Positions 1 through 9,896 of a DNA stretch of 64,000 nucleotides are shown one piece after another. How positions within the stretch are numbered: position 1 is the first letter of the stretch; each line of letters begins with the position of its first letter. The position numbers were made by a program, and so were the translations under genes. The notes beneath the pieces were generated by a model, which saw nothing but the letters and a program-made list of their open reading frames with translations, made no database searches and was not told the DNA's origin. Source of the stretch: Lepidostoma basale (Eukaryota > Arthropoda > Insecta > Trichoptera > Lepidostomatidae); NCBI GenBank assembly GCA_022606425.2, contig JAHDVF020000025.1, positions 186,001 to 250,000 on the forward strand, in the 5' to 3' direction.

Positions 1-371
1 CTTTCTTTCATTTCAAACTGGAATGTAATTAAGAGCGAATACATAGCATTCATTATTCGAAACAATATTTTTAATGAATCGTAACAAACTGTACAATTAT
101 CAATTGAATATTAGCAACTTATTGAAAGCTTAAGGCATTAATACTGTGTGTGAGCCAAATTTAAAAAAAAATTATTTATAAACAAGCTTTCTATACGCCG
201 AACTGACGAGAATAAGCTTTCTTTAATTTCGAGCTGGAATGTAATTAAGAGCGAATACATTGCATTCATTATTCGAATAAATATTTTAATGAATCGTAAC
301 AAACTGTATAATTATCAACTGAATATAAGCAACTTATTGAAAGCTAAGGCATTAACACTGTATGTGTGGCA
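1..371 (-). repeat. Tandem pair of PLE-related terminal units
   Basis: Two similar units of about 155 bp lie in tandem (1-154, cut by the window edge, and 217-371; period about 216). Each ends in an inverted form of a motif (AATGCCTTA next to CACAGTG/TT) that also closes the Penelope-like copies near 20240 and 47070. I therefore read them as minus-strand ends of PLE-i. No coding capacity is visible. Confidence 0.55.
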
Positions 372-441
372 AAAACTTTGTTTTTTACCCACAAAATATT
401 TAAAAACACGACATGTTTCGTAGGATACCTCTTATATATTT

Positions 442-480
442 ACACCTGAAGATGGAGGTAGCCTCCGAAATATGTCGTGT
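442..480 (+). ncRNA. Hammerhead-ribozyme-like motif (PLE-i)
   Basis: Stem I ACAC (442-445) pairs with GTGT (477-480). The box CTGAAGA (446-452) fits the core CUGANGA. Stem II is GGAGG/CCTCC (454-458 with 462-466), followed by GAAA (467-470). A short stem III runs 470-475 (ATATGT, one wobble), then C476 at the cleavage position. One extra T (453) sits between the box and stem II, which is not canonical. Hammerhead motifs are known from terminal repeats of Penelope-like retroelements. An inverted 3' half of the same motif lies just upstream (about 403-431), making a fold-back. Confidence 0.55.
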
Positions 481-499
481 TTTTTAAAATTTATTTCTT

Positions 500-730
500 A
501 TAAGGATTAATTGTATCTCAATAGAGACGAAGATGTAAATTATTTTCTGGGAACAGAATATGGTGGTCAAGGCGCTTACAGGACTTATGACCTGTCATTG
601 GTTGGGTTGAGCGATCGCTTTAGGTTTAACAACATTCCCCATTCCGCCCTTTTTACGACCACCACGTCTGACAAATTTTTGGAAGTTATATATATGCTAG
701 AATGCTGCGCCTATCTTCACATTTTTTAGT
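500..730 (+). repeat. Dispersed repeat with inverted partner at 30866-31040
   Basis: About 170 bp here matches 30866-31040 in reverse orientation, including shared blocks around GGTGGTC, TTGGGTTGAGCGATCG-like sequence and CCCATTCCGCCC. A 72-codon frame is open through it but begins with TTG, matches no family I know and is not kept in the partner. I treat it as an unclassified repeat, not a gene. Confidence 0.5.
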
Positions 731-1369
731 TCACTCTACACTAGCATCATCTATTAAGATTGGGATTGGGAAAGTTTTTTTCAATTTCCTAAGTATATGA
801 AAGCTCTACATCAAGGAAGAAGAAGAATTTTTAGGAGAATATACGTTGTTTTGAAGTTTTATTATAATGCATATAGAGACATCAGTTGCCCTGCTAGAGC
901 ATCATCAAAATTATTCATCTGTATTATAGAATGACATTACAATTCAATAAGAATAACACTAATACATATTTATTATTAGCCTTAAACACATTACTCCAGG
1001 AACTTTTAGCAGATGTTACGTATAAAACGAACACCAAGAGATCGAGATTATCAATACCGAGAAATACTCGTAAGATATGTGGATCACAGAGAGAATAATG
1101 TAACTGTAATGAATACAATTTCAAAGGCTTACTGTGATTTCCTGCGAATATAAAATGAATACTCAAATGAAAAAACAAGTGTTGAAAATGGAATAAAATG
1201 AAGTTTGGTTATATTCAAATTATATTAAGATGTGTATTGTAGTTTGCCTGCAGCGATAAGTTTTGCCATTATCAAATGTGTAAATCATGTTCCTCTAATA
1301 AAATGATTAATTTTTCAAATTACCAATACTGAAGTGTCACTAGACGGATACTTTGACTTGTGTCACTTG
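731..1369. other. AT-rich, no feature seen
   Basis: No motif-bearing reading frame, RNA gene or repeat with a partner elsewhere in the window was recognised here. Confidence 0.4.
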
Positions 1370-1560
1370 ACGGCCTTCGTGGTAGAGTGGTTATAGATTG
1401 ACTGAAGGTCCCATGTTCGATTCCCGGCGATGATAGTTTAAAAAAAACAAGCTATCTTTGGTCTGCTAGAATTCAAGAAAAAGGTGATTAACTAGCTACC
1501 CATCTCATGTCATGAGAATCAATAGGTAAAAAGTTGTATACATTAAGTGGGTTCAAATAA
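1370..1560 (+). mobile_element. tRNA-derived SINE copy 1
   Basis: The head carries a degenerate A box (GTGGTAGAGTGG) and a B box (TTCGATTCCC at about 1418-1427) followed by a shared body (TCTTTGGTCTG, AGAATTC, TAGCTACC, CATGTCATGAGAATCAAT). The same arrangement recurs at 38060, 42231 and 50358 and inverted at 34975 and 62815. The fold is not that of a working tRNA: it has no usable anticodon arm and no matching acceptor stem. Confidence 0.75.
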
Positions 1561-1574
1561 CCTGTTGTTTATAA

Positions 1575-1712
1575 AACTATGGAAAGAAATTACTGAAATC
1601 ACTTGATGGAAGTCATTTTTAAATAATACAATAATTTAATAAAATAATTTCTTTAATAACTACTTCCCCTTATTGACAGACATTTATTTCGACAGCGCCC
1701 GGTTTCATAATA
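1575..1712 (-). mobile_element. PLE-iii terminal fragment
   Basis: Reverse-strand match to 7325-7505 and 31817-32020. It shares a CATCAAGTGATTTCAGTAA-like block and ends in CGACAGCGCCCGGTTTC, the inverted form of the GAAACCGGTCGCTGTCG block found at the PLE-iii ends. Confidence 0.5.
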
Positions 1713-2345
1713 AGTACACATTTAAGGCCAAGTAACATCCCAAGAAAGAGCAAATGATATTAGACTTTGATGAAAACCAATCTCTGGGGTTGAAACTAAA
1801 AAAAAAGCAGCATTTGAAAACAATAAAACGCCTCAAAGTTGTAAAGTTAAGGCGTAAAGCAACGTAATATTATACATGGTTAATGTTAGTTTACCTCAGC
1901 ATGGATTTGATAACTCCATTCCCTATTTTACAGGGCGAAGCTAAGGCGCTTACCTACTTTAAACTTCAAGCAGGCACGTCTCCCGTATAATGTTTTGGGG
2001 GTAGAGAAACTCTGTAGGCAATCCTTAAAAACAAAAGGTTAATAAAATGAATTATGTTAATTAGATCCCAGTCTTGCAAGAAAGACGGTAGTATATACTC
2101 GTATTATACGACTTATTAACTAAACTCACCTTTAGCTTTAAAAGTCAAGCTTTGAGATCTAATTTCACACTTGAAAAAAAAGAGTATTTATTGATGATTG
2201 AGTTTTTAATTTGGTAAAACTCCATTACATGGTTCATGTATAATATAATGAAAGTGTGATTGCTTTTTTCGATGTATTCATATATTACATATATGTACAA
2301 AAATACGTTAACAAATTTGGCACCATTTAAAACCTATATTTACAC
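1713..2345. other. AT-rich, no feature seen
   Basis: No supported gene or repeat. The minus side of 2346 begins a LINE fragment. Confidence 0.4.
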
Positions 2346-2500
2346 ATACCTCTCTAGCTTCCTCCACATCCATAAAGCGAGTCATACACGCACGTCGATT
2401 CTTTCGGCTTCTGACATTAGCATCCTTTAAAATTTGATTAATTTGGTTATGCCATGTTTTCCTCGGTCTATTTCTGTCATTATACTAAACATTAGTAAAT
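2346..2500 (-). mobile_element. LINE-A 3' fragment, degenerate
   Basis: The minus strand encodes remnants of the LINE-A C-terminus: RGRPRKTW..QINQIL, then RRACMTRCM and EEARE blocks. These blocks are intact at 52011-52406. It is broken and lacks the reverse-transcriptase (RT) core. Confidence 0.7.
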
Positions 2501-2504
2501 TCAC

Positions 2505-2830
2505 GAATGATGCGTATACCCTGGATGGCAAGAAGAACAAACCAGTCAATCATTGACCAGCTGGGTACCAAGGCAAGATGTGTTCTAAGAGAGTGCTGAA
2601 ATATTTTGGACATATGGCCCGGAAAGATCAGGACAATCTTGAAAAGTTCATCATCATGTTCAAAGTGGAGAGAAGGCGACCACAGGGACGACTACCGTGC
2701 CGCTTGTCCGATCATATCAGGGATCTGACTGGTCCCTAATTAGCTGTAGACTGAAGACTAATGGGTGACAGGAGCGCATGGCGTGCCATGGTCAATGGCT
2801 TACAGAATGGACACGACCCTCAATCATGAG
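2505..2830 (+). mobile_element. LINE-J C-terminal fragment
   Basis: With frame changes the plus strand reads RIPWMARRTNQSIIDQL, then YFGHMARKDQDNLEKFI, GRRPQGRLP and a terminal WRAMVNGLQNGHDPQS before a stop. This is the tail of a non-LTR retrotransposon ORF2 downstream of the RT domain (the FGH..R and GRR..GR motifs are typical). There is a single copy in this window. Confidence 0.7.
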
Positions 2831-2904
2831 GAAATTTATTTTATGTCATTGTATTTTATATTATTTGTTTTAGATTTATTTTGTGGAAGTTGGACGATCT
2901 AAGT

Positions 2905-3062
2905 GTGCGCGGGAGATGCCTATTGGTGGCGATGAGGTTCGCAACACATCATACCGCGTCTCCCGCGGGAGCTAAAAGAAAAGAATGCAGTGCTGCATCT
3001 GTTAAAATGCGAGTCCATTCTTTCTGCCTACCCCTTCGGGGAGACGGCGTGATGGTTAGGTA
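2905..3062 (+). mobile_element. LINE 3' end, type B
   Basis: Contains LLVAMRFATHHTASP followed by the terminal block shared with LINE-A (TCCATTCTTTCTGCCTACCC ... GACGGCGTGATGGTTAG). The same unit recurs at 21578-21746, and its last part at 44822-44920. It is either a separate LINE 3' end or a short element using the LINE-A tail. Confidence 0.6.
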
Positions 3063-3824
3063 GTAATTTTTAATTTTATTGTTTTACAAAAACAAAGTGC
3101 TATATTACAAAGAAGAAATTTTGTTCAAATGCTTCGTATATTAAAAAAAAACACCCATGGATGTTACAATTATAACTGTATTTTGCTTTTCAATAACATT
3201 TTCTTTTTCTTTGAAAATGCTTTTTCTATAATTTGATTTTTTTTTGTATTCAAAATTAAATAAGTTCAAAGAAATTCATGCATATCTGTATTCAAAATTA
3301 AATAAGTTCAAAGAAATTCATGCATATGGATAATATAATATTATGAAAAGGTCTTCTTTTAATGTTTTATAACATACAATTGAAAAATAAATATACTGAT
3401 GATATTTAAATTTTTTTAACATTCTAATTACAATTTATACCAAGAAAATTTTAGCACAGAAATGTTAATGATAGATACGTTATTTCAGTTAAAATTGTTT
3501 TGAAGCTTGTTATACCAAAAAATTCTTCATAATTGTTTTTTTATTATCAAACCTTGGTCAATATGATGACTATTTACGTAAAAATTATAAACATATTGAA
3601 ATACACAATTTATTTGTCTGATACATTTTATATATTAATAATTATATATTTTGTGGGAATCGTATGTTTCGCCTTGCCAAGGCATTGTTAAATGATTCAT
3701 ACATACAGTTAATTTAAAAAAACGGTAGTTACGTATAAAATAAATTAAATATAATAAAAATGTTCGGATCGTTCAGCTGACAACAAGAGGACCATCTTAA
3801 AAAAAATTCTTCTTCTTCTTCTTC
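3063..3824. other. AT-rich; PLE-vi-like motif near 3655-3690 (-)
   Basis: Mostly AT-rich with no gene. On the minus strand about 3655-3690 carries the PLE-vi pattern: a perfect hairpin GCCTT..AAGGC followed by GAAACATA. Confidence 0.4.
3245..3327. repeat. 42-bp tandem repeat, two copies
   Basis: The unit beginning TGTATTCAAAATTAAATAAG at 3245 repeats at 3287 with no visible difference over about 41 bp. Non-coding. Confidence 0.9.
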
Positions 3825-4735
3825 TGATTGTAGATCTTGCGATCTGTTTATGCAGGATATTAACTTTCTTCTTAAGACGACCAGCTTTTCTCCATCTCTT
3901 TGGTGGTCGTCCTGGTGGTCGACGGCAGTGGCGGTACTCCCATAGAAGCCCGGAAGCCCGGCTTGCGTAAGAAATTTTGAATCAAAACCTCTTCTAGCTT
4001 ACAGAGGTTCAGCTCTTGTGGCTATTCCTCTTACGTCTATCTGATGGGAACATTGTTGGAATGTGATTTGGTGGGTTGTTGGTTTATGCGGGGGCATGAT
4101 TACTTAGATTTGGGGGTTTTGATTCAAAATTTCTTACGCAAGCCGGGCTTCTGGGCTTCTGGGAGTACCGCCGCTGGTCGACGGCCCTCTGGAGTCTCGT
4201 GCATCACGATATTAGAGATTCTTGCTGGATATATTCTCTCGATGTGGTCCCTCCAGAATCGTCTTCTTTGCCTACTTGAATTTGCGAATTTCTTCATTGG
4301 GTATCCTATCTCTAAGGGTTCTCCCCACAATAGGTCGCAATGCTCTCATTTCTGCTACTCTTAAGAGATGTTTGGTTCTGACAGTGTCTGCTCTTACTTT
4401 GATTTCGTATGTCATTATATGCCTGATGCATGTTTTATAAATTCTAACATTGCTTTCTACTAGCATATGCTTATTGTCCCAGACAGTGTCCCTTAGTAAT
4501 CCGGAGATAACTGCAGCTTTATCAGTCTGTTTTTTAAATTAATTATATAGATCCCTGCAACTAGATATCTCCACACCCAGATATCTGAACTTCATGACCT
4601 GTTCTACGGGTATACCGACTACAACCAATGCTGAGAGCTGTCTGGATATTGTTAGACATTTTGTTTTTGCGATAAATATCATCATATTATACTTCTCAGA
4701 TGCAAGTTGGAATCTATAAAATAACATTATGTGTA
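3825..4735 (-). mobile_element. LINE-K (RTE-like) ORF2 C-terminal fragment
   Basis: The minus strand encodes, in order: EKYNMMIFIAKTKCLTIS (about 4715-4650), FRYLGVEISS (near 4570), RIYKTCIRH, ADTVRTKHLLRVAEMRALR and GRTLRDRIPNEEIRKFK (4466-4272). It ends in a GRPPKRW-like motif at 3890-3920. This is the part of a non-LTR retrotransposon that follows the RT catalytic box. Stops and shifts separate the blocks. A 249-bp MITE (3927-4175) interrupts its 3' part; paralogous sequence at 43691-43745 shows the uninterrupted order. Confidence 0.8.
3927..4175. mobile_element. 249-bp long-TIR MITE
   Basis: Inverted arms of about 62 bp (3927-3989 and 4115-4175) begin AGTGGCGGTACTCCC / AGCGGCGGTACTCCC and differ only slightly. 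The element is flanked by a perfect 10-bp direct repeat GGTCGACGGC (3917-3926 and 4176-4185), read as the target duplication. There is no coding capacity. A 9-11-bp duplication with long TIRs is typical of Mutator-like elements, but the superfamily is inference. Confidence 0.8.
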
Positions 4736-5317
4736 AATATTTTTTATTTATGTGTCAGGAAAGAACAGTGTGATGATGTCTGGCTACCCATTCGGGGAGA
4801 CTGGTGGTGTGAGGTGTGCCGAAAGCAACAGTTAATGAATTTAATTAAATAAAATCGTCGGGAATCCTTTGTGATTTTACAAATCAAATTCCTTGACAGA
4901 ATAAGATATCTTAATTGTATTGAAATAAATTAATTTCCGTTGTATTCTGGGTTCCTGGGTTCTTTATGGCGTTAAGGACTTTATTTATCATGAAAGTTTT
5001 TGATTTGCAAACCGACACTATTTATTATGTTATAATAGAGAGGCTATTATATTAATCAAAATAACTTCCTGTATACAGTGTTTCGTAATGAAGTTTATTT
5101 TTTGAATCAGCTTTATTATATTTTATAGCACATGAAAAGCATGGCAATTAAAAGTTATTTTCTTGTATACAAAAAGCGTTCATCTAATAATACTGTTTTA
5201 GGCATTACTTTTTTTGTTCTCAATTGCCGGACAAAAGGACTTCGTGTTAACTTATAAGTATATCCCATGCTTCAAGGAGTAATTGGCATTTTTAGCTAAC
5301 GAAAACTATATTACAAA
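4736..5317. other. No supported gene
   Basis: About 4775-4815 carries a diverged LINE-A tail (CTACCCATTCGGGGAGAC). The rest is AT-rich with no recognisable feature. Confidence 0.4.
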
Positions 5318-5695
5318 TGAGATCTCTTAGACGAATGTGTGGAAAAGCTATGTATGATAGAGTGTCGAATGAAAATATATGTTAATGCGTTGCGAATGAT
5401 GGCGTTAAGAACAAAATAATAGAGGGATCATTAAGATAGTTTGGACACATGGAGAGAATTGAAGAAATAATGGTACCAATGATGGAACTGGAAATAGAGG
5501 AAGACAAGAGAAAACGTGGCACGATCATATTAATTAAATTCTGATTGTCGACCACGTAAGAAGTCGGAAAAATCAACGTGCGGGCATGACACGATGTTTG
5601 AATATTGCAGAAGAGAAGTATGCCTGGAAATAATTGTGTAGCAGTCCATTCTTTCTGCATACCCCTTCGGAAAGATGACGTGATGGTTAGTTCTT
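5318..5695 (+). mobile_element. LINE-A 3' copy, degenerate
   Basis: Reads MRSLRRMCGKAMYDRVSNEN, then stops, then fragments of GSLR.FGHMER, GNRGR..KTW and the terminal CCATTCTTTCTGCATACCCC block. Many stops and indels; 5'-truncated like all LINE-A copies here. Confidence 0.75.
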
Positions 5696-5915
5696 CTTCT
5701 TCTTCTTCCTCAGCCTATTCCCGTCCACTCCTGGACAAAGGCCTCCATCATTCCATGTCACTCTGTCCTGTGCAGACTGCATCCAGGTTATTCCGGCGTG
5801 TCTGTTCGGATCATCCTTCTACCGTAGTTGCGGTCGCTCTGCACTTTTTTTTGCCGTCCACGATCTCCTAGTCAGCAGTTTTCTTGTCCACTTTTCATCT
5901 GAGCTTCTGGCTTAG
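5696..5915 (-). mobile_element. LINE-C (RTE-like) 3' end
   Basis: The minus strand matches the end of the copy at 56265-56715: SSDEKWTRK, an RATTTVEG-like segment, NNLDAVCTGQSDME and GLCPGVDGNRL before an AAGAAGAAG tail. It abuts the LINE-A tail at 5695. Confidence 0.7.
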
Positions 5916-6130
5916 TTAGTTAGTTTAGTTATAGATGGTTAGTTAGTTTTAATTAGAAAAACATTTTGTAAGATGTTTTTCAAGGAAGATTTACTATAAG
6001 ATTAATATGAAAATAAGAGCCTTCACATTTTTTTATAGAGAGTTTGATAATTGATTGTTTACAAATGATTTCTTTAACACACATTTTGTTTTTTTATCAT
6101 CAAGTGCTGTGACAAAATGAGTTTTGATAA
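5916..6130. other. Spacer between LINE fragments
   Basis: AT-rich, with a run of TTAG-type repeats at its left edge (5910-5950). Nothing else seen. Confidence 0.4.
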
Positions 6131-6606
6131 CTAACTTACTAACTAACCATCACGCCGTCTCCCCGAAGGGGTAGGCAGAAAGAATGGACTGCCACACCTT
6201 TCTTTCCTGACATATTTCTCTCGCTTCCTCAACATTCATACATCGTGTCATGCACGCGCGTCGATTTCTCTGACTCCTCACATGGCCGACATTCAATATT
6301 TGATTTATTTGATCGTGCCACGTTTTCCTCGGTCTTCCTCTATTTCTGGTTCCATTTACATTATTAACATATAATTTTTTTACCATTCTTTCTTCATTCA
6401 TTCTTTCCATATGTCCAAACCATCTTAATGATCCTTTCATTATTTTGTTCATGACACCATCATTCGCACCGCATTCACTTCTTATATTTTCATTCGATAC
6501 TCGATCATACACAGATTATCACACATTCGTCTAAGAGATCTCATTTCTACTGCATTTATTCTACTTTCATCCTTCTTTTGCCAGTTCCATGCTTCGATTC
6601 CACACA
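6131..6606 (-). mobile_element. LINE-A 3' copy with 120-codon open frame
   Basis: Minus-strand frame 6512-6150 holds YDRVSNENIRSECGAND, MNKIMKGSLRWFGHMERMN, GTRNRGRPRKTWHDQINQ, RRACMTRCMNVEEAREIC and QSILSAYPFGETA. Upstream, out of frame, are the GIEAWNWQKKDESRIN and MRSLR blocks (6606-6520). The 3' end carries CTAAC repeats, the inverted TTAG tail. The role was the C-terminus of the LINE RT protein. Truncated, so not functional. Confidence 0.85.
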
Positions 6607-7324
6607 TGAGTTTTGATCGTGACCAAAAAAAAACTACAAATAAATAATATTTAAAATTTAAATATAATATACATATTAAGTTCGTTGTAATTAATTTTGA
6701 TGTTTAATAATCGTTAATGGTAACCGAATATAACAATAAATTGCATTGTTCTGATAATTAATACGGAATCGAAATGCGCCATAATGACCGGCAAATACGA
6801 GATGGAACTATTTATCATAATATTACAATTTGATTATAATAACAACCGTTATAACCCACTTCCACACATATTGTACGATATTTAGGAGCACGTGTTTTGG
6901 TTAAAATCCAATAATATGATTAGTTTAGTGTTAGTTTTGGCGTGTGTGAGGAGATGTTTGTGTTGTAAACTCTATTACGGAGAACACCAATGATTTTGCC
7001 CAGAACTTTACTAACAGAGTTCCATTTCTTGTCATATTGAAATACTAATTCCTTGCTTTTAACTCAATTGAATCATATGTCGTGATGCATTCAATTTAGG
7101 AGAAAAAATGAATGATTTTTTTTGGGTTTATAAATTTAATAAATAAACTTTTTTAAATGTTTGTATAGATATACGTATTAGACGCAAAATCTTGTTGCCA
7201 TAATTAATTGTAACATGACAATGAAAATCGAATTGACATTTGATAATGCTTAAGCAAGGCGAAATATGTAATTTCCATTAAACATAATTAAACTTATAGA
7301 AAAATGAATTTTTAATATGGAATG
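6607..7324. other. AT-rich; PLE-vi-like motif at 7245-7275
   Basis: No gene. About 7245-7275 shows TTGATAATGCTTAAG..AAGGCGAAATATGT, the PLE-vi pattern. Confidence 0.4.
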
Positions 7325-7505
7325 GCGTTTTTTAACAACTTGGTCTGTCCACCAGTCTGTCGATGCCAGCGAGCCTGGCGAAACCCGTCGATGTCGAAAT
7401 AAAGACAAAAGTATACTCGTAAGTAGTTAAAAAACGTCGTTTTATTTAATTATTATTTTAAATGAACTTCCATCAAGAGATTTCAGTAAAATGATTTATT
7501 TATTT
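7325..7505 (+). mobile_element. PLE-iii terminal fragment with hammerhead-like block
   Basis: CTGTCGA (about 7361-7367), hairpin GCCAG..CTGGC, GAAAC and CCGTCGATGTCGAAATAAAG follow in order. The same layout is at 31817-31925. The box differs from CUGANGA at the invariant A6, so activity is unlikely. The downstream CATCAAGAGATTTCAG block is shared with 31990-32015. Confidence 0.55.
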
Positions 7506-7557
7506 TAATATGGAGTATAAGACCATTGTTCAAGAAACAATAAATAATTGTTTTTTC

Positions 7558-7878
7558 TTCTTCTTCAAGTGCCCTGTCGGGTCCCCCCAACGTTGGCGAG
7601 CATCTCGGCGAACCTGTCCCTGTCCTGCGCCGCTCGGAACAGCTTATCCACACTTCGGATGCCGGTCAACTCCCTCACGTTTTGCAGCCAGGACATTTGT
7701 CTCCTTCCGGGCCCTCGGCGTCCCTCAATTGTCCCCTTCAATATCAGTTGGAGAAGGTGGTACTTTTCTCCACGCAGTATATGACCCAGATGTGAGATCT
7801 TTCGAACCTTGATAGTTGATAACAGTTCCCTGTTAACTCTAGCTCCCCTCAGAACTTCGGTATTGGTAACCATGTAAT
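7558..7878 (-). mobile_element. LINE-D C-terminal fragment
   Basis: One open minus-strand frame (7873-7565, 102 codons) reads VNRELLSTIKVRKISHLGHI, LRGEKYHLLQLILKG, GRRGPGRRQMSWLQN, ELTGIRSVDKLF and ends MLANVGGTRQGT. This is the terminal segment of a LINE ORF2. The same family is at 43140-43655, and its last bases at 32070-32175. Confidence 0.85.
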
Positions 7879-7944
7879 ATATTTATAATTAATCTAATTT
7901 AACAAGAATAAAGAGTTTCATATAATTCTTCAGATTCATCAGGA

Positions 7945-8790
7945 CAATATCAATCAATCAATCAATCAATCAAATCAGTTTATTTCATCAACAGACATTA
8001 CAAAATTTATTTTTAAGGCATCTATTGAGAACAGGTAAAATAATATATTATATATAGTATACTACCAGAAACGCATAAGAGATGGTTCAACATTAGGAAG
8101 ACAGGATACTCTCCAGAATTAGGAGTATTTGCCTTCTGAACGTACTTTCACTAACATGAAAGACGTCGATCTCCGAGGAGACCGCGTTCAGCAGACTAAT
8201 TGCTCTTCCCACCGGTGTCACCAGAGGCAGATTGGTTCTGGCAGCCGGTAGGTAAAACAATCTGTGCTGTCGCTGTCGGAGATATCTATCGGGGACAAAA
8301 AGCCGAACACCCTCCAGTACGGCCGAGTTCTCGAAGTATCCCCTAATTAATCTAAAGAAATGGGTAATTAGATGTCCATCTCTTCGAAGCTGTAGAGAAT
8401 TGGTTCCGAGCATTCCCAAAAGAAATGCCGTGGGATAGAGCCAAGGATAGCTACCATACTCCCTCATGTAGAGATACCTCAGAAATTTTTTCTGAACCCT
8501 CTCCAGCATAATGGAATATCTCGCCTCGTGAGGACTCCATATCACAGAACCACTTTCGAGTCTGCTCCGAACCAATGCCTCAGCACATCTGAAAACTCCG
8601 CCGGTCCGGACGATGAAGCCCAACATCTTCAGTGCAGTGCCACAAATCCTCTCAACATGTGCACGAAAAGTCAGCCTACTCTCATAGATGATCCCGAGAT
8701 CTCTCATCGTAGATACATGTGCTAGTTGCTGGTTGTTCATTGTGTATCTATAATACACAGTTCTCAATGCTCTAGTAAAAGATAGCATAA
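7945..8790 (-). pseudogene. LINE-E (Jockey-like) RT C-terminal part, open 8093-8790
   Basis: The minus strand is open for about 230 codons with the block order of Jockey/CR1-type RTs after the YADD box: MLSFTR, a DLGIIYESRLTFRAHVERI segment, ALKMLGFIVR, LVRSRLESGSVIWSP, ERVQKKFLRYL and LLGMLGTNSLQLRRD. It ends in RTNLPLVTPVGRAISLLN and SEIDVFHVSESTFRRQIL. The 5' two thirds (endonuclease and RT palm) are missing. The 3' untranslated part (8092-7945) ends in an (ATCA)n tail at 7949-7972. Six other 3' fragments of the family occur in the window. Among the longest uninterrupted frames here, so fairly young. Confidence 0.85.
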
Positions 8791-8835
8791 CGCATTTAGA
8801 GATTAAAAGATAGCATAACGCACAATATAAAAACA

Positions 8836-8890
8836 AATGAAGCCTGATAAAGCTCAGGTGCAAGCGAAACTACTCGTAGTTGGCGTCAAT
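8836..8890 (+). repeat. Hammerhead-like block, variant
   Basis: CCTGATAAAGCTCAGGTGCA..GCGAAACTA followed by a perfect hairpin ACTAC-TCG-TAGT. This resembles the CTGANGA / GAAAC layout of the other PLE motifs. A diverged relative lies at about 49616-49650. Confidence 0.35.
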
Positions 8891-9090
8891 TATAATAACC
8901 ATACCATGGTTTAATCTACAGTATTTTATTATTGTGTATCTTGAAGTAAAAAATGTCAAGCCACAAAGTAAATGCTGCATATGGAAAAAACGTTAATTGA
9001 ATGTTGAGACTTTTAGAGTTATTTTTTGCATAAGATGATATTATAATTTATTACAGTTTTTATCAAAATAACCGACCTTTTTAAATAGTT

Positions 9091-9420
9091 TTGGAACCGA
9101 ATTCCCCTGAAAGACAGGAGAGAGAGGAGGCATATATGTACTTAGCTGGTTCTCAAAATACATTAAGGACAAGTAGGGTGTCCCGTTCGATTTTCCCTTT
9201 GTCAAACTTTCCGAGTCCTGCGGTGTCGGGCTTAATGGATGCTGGTTTCCGAATAAAAACTTTACATTTGGGCCTTATCGATTCGATTTCAATGCCCAAG
9301 AGCTCTAACTTAATCAGTATTTTTGATGGAACGGTTTTTAGGTTTTTAGGACGAATGTTTCGCTCTTGCGATTTAAAGTCACAAATCATAAAATTATAAA
9401 CTTTTCCTAACAAAATTGCT
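9091..9420. other. Unclassified open frames
   Basis: Overlapping frames of about 100 and 86 codons are open on both strands. Neither shows a motif, start context or repeat partner I recognise. Probably chance or an old element. Confidence 0.25.
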
Positions 9421-9577
9421 ATTTATCACATATGGTTACATAATTTTATTGCCAAAAAAAAAACATATCCCTTAAGAGTACTGTAAATGTTAATGTTAAA
9501 AAAATAAGTGTAAAATAGTTGCGTAGAGTTTCAAGGTTGGCATCAATATGTTTTGTGTGATTTTGTGTAACACCGTG

Positions 9578-9860
9578 TGATTTCTCCTTCTCGACCGACG
9601 TTTCTGAGATCGTTTCAGTCTCCATCTTCAGGGTAATGTGATGGTGGTAATAAATGTAATATGAACACTGTGCTAAGCTAATTCGGGGAACCTAGCACGG
9701 ACTCTCTATTTCTCACGTACACACTGCCGGCGACATGGTACAACAGTGAAGTACCTTAGCAGACACAACTCATATCACATTCATTACCACCACCACATTA
9801 CCCTGAAGATGGAGACAGCAAAGATCTCCGGAACGTCGGTCGAGAAGGAGAAATCACGCA
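9578..9860. mobile_element. PLE-iv inverted pair with hammerhead-like arms
   Basis: Arms 9578-9655 (minus) and 9790-9860 (plus) are about 70 bp each and nearly identical when inverted. Each reads ACCCTGAAGATGGAGAC..., a hairpin closed by GGAGA/TCTCC, GAAAC (GGAAC in the plus arm) and GTCGGTCGAGAAGGAGA. Stem III would be AC-GTCG-GT. Stem I pairing is poor. The spacer is non-coding. Confidence 0.5.
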
Positions 9861-9896
9861 AAAAAAATAAGTGTAAGTTTTTTTAAGTTATCTTAA

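Noticed and set aside
511..729. 72-codon frame
   Set aside because: Begins with TTG, lies in a dispersed repeat and is not kept in the inverted copy at 30866-31040.
8093..8863. 256-codon frame as a host gene
   Set aside because: Block order is that of a Jockey-type LINE RT end, followed by a LINE 3' tail; the first about 25 codons are not homologous and are probably chance.
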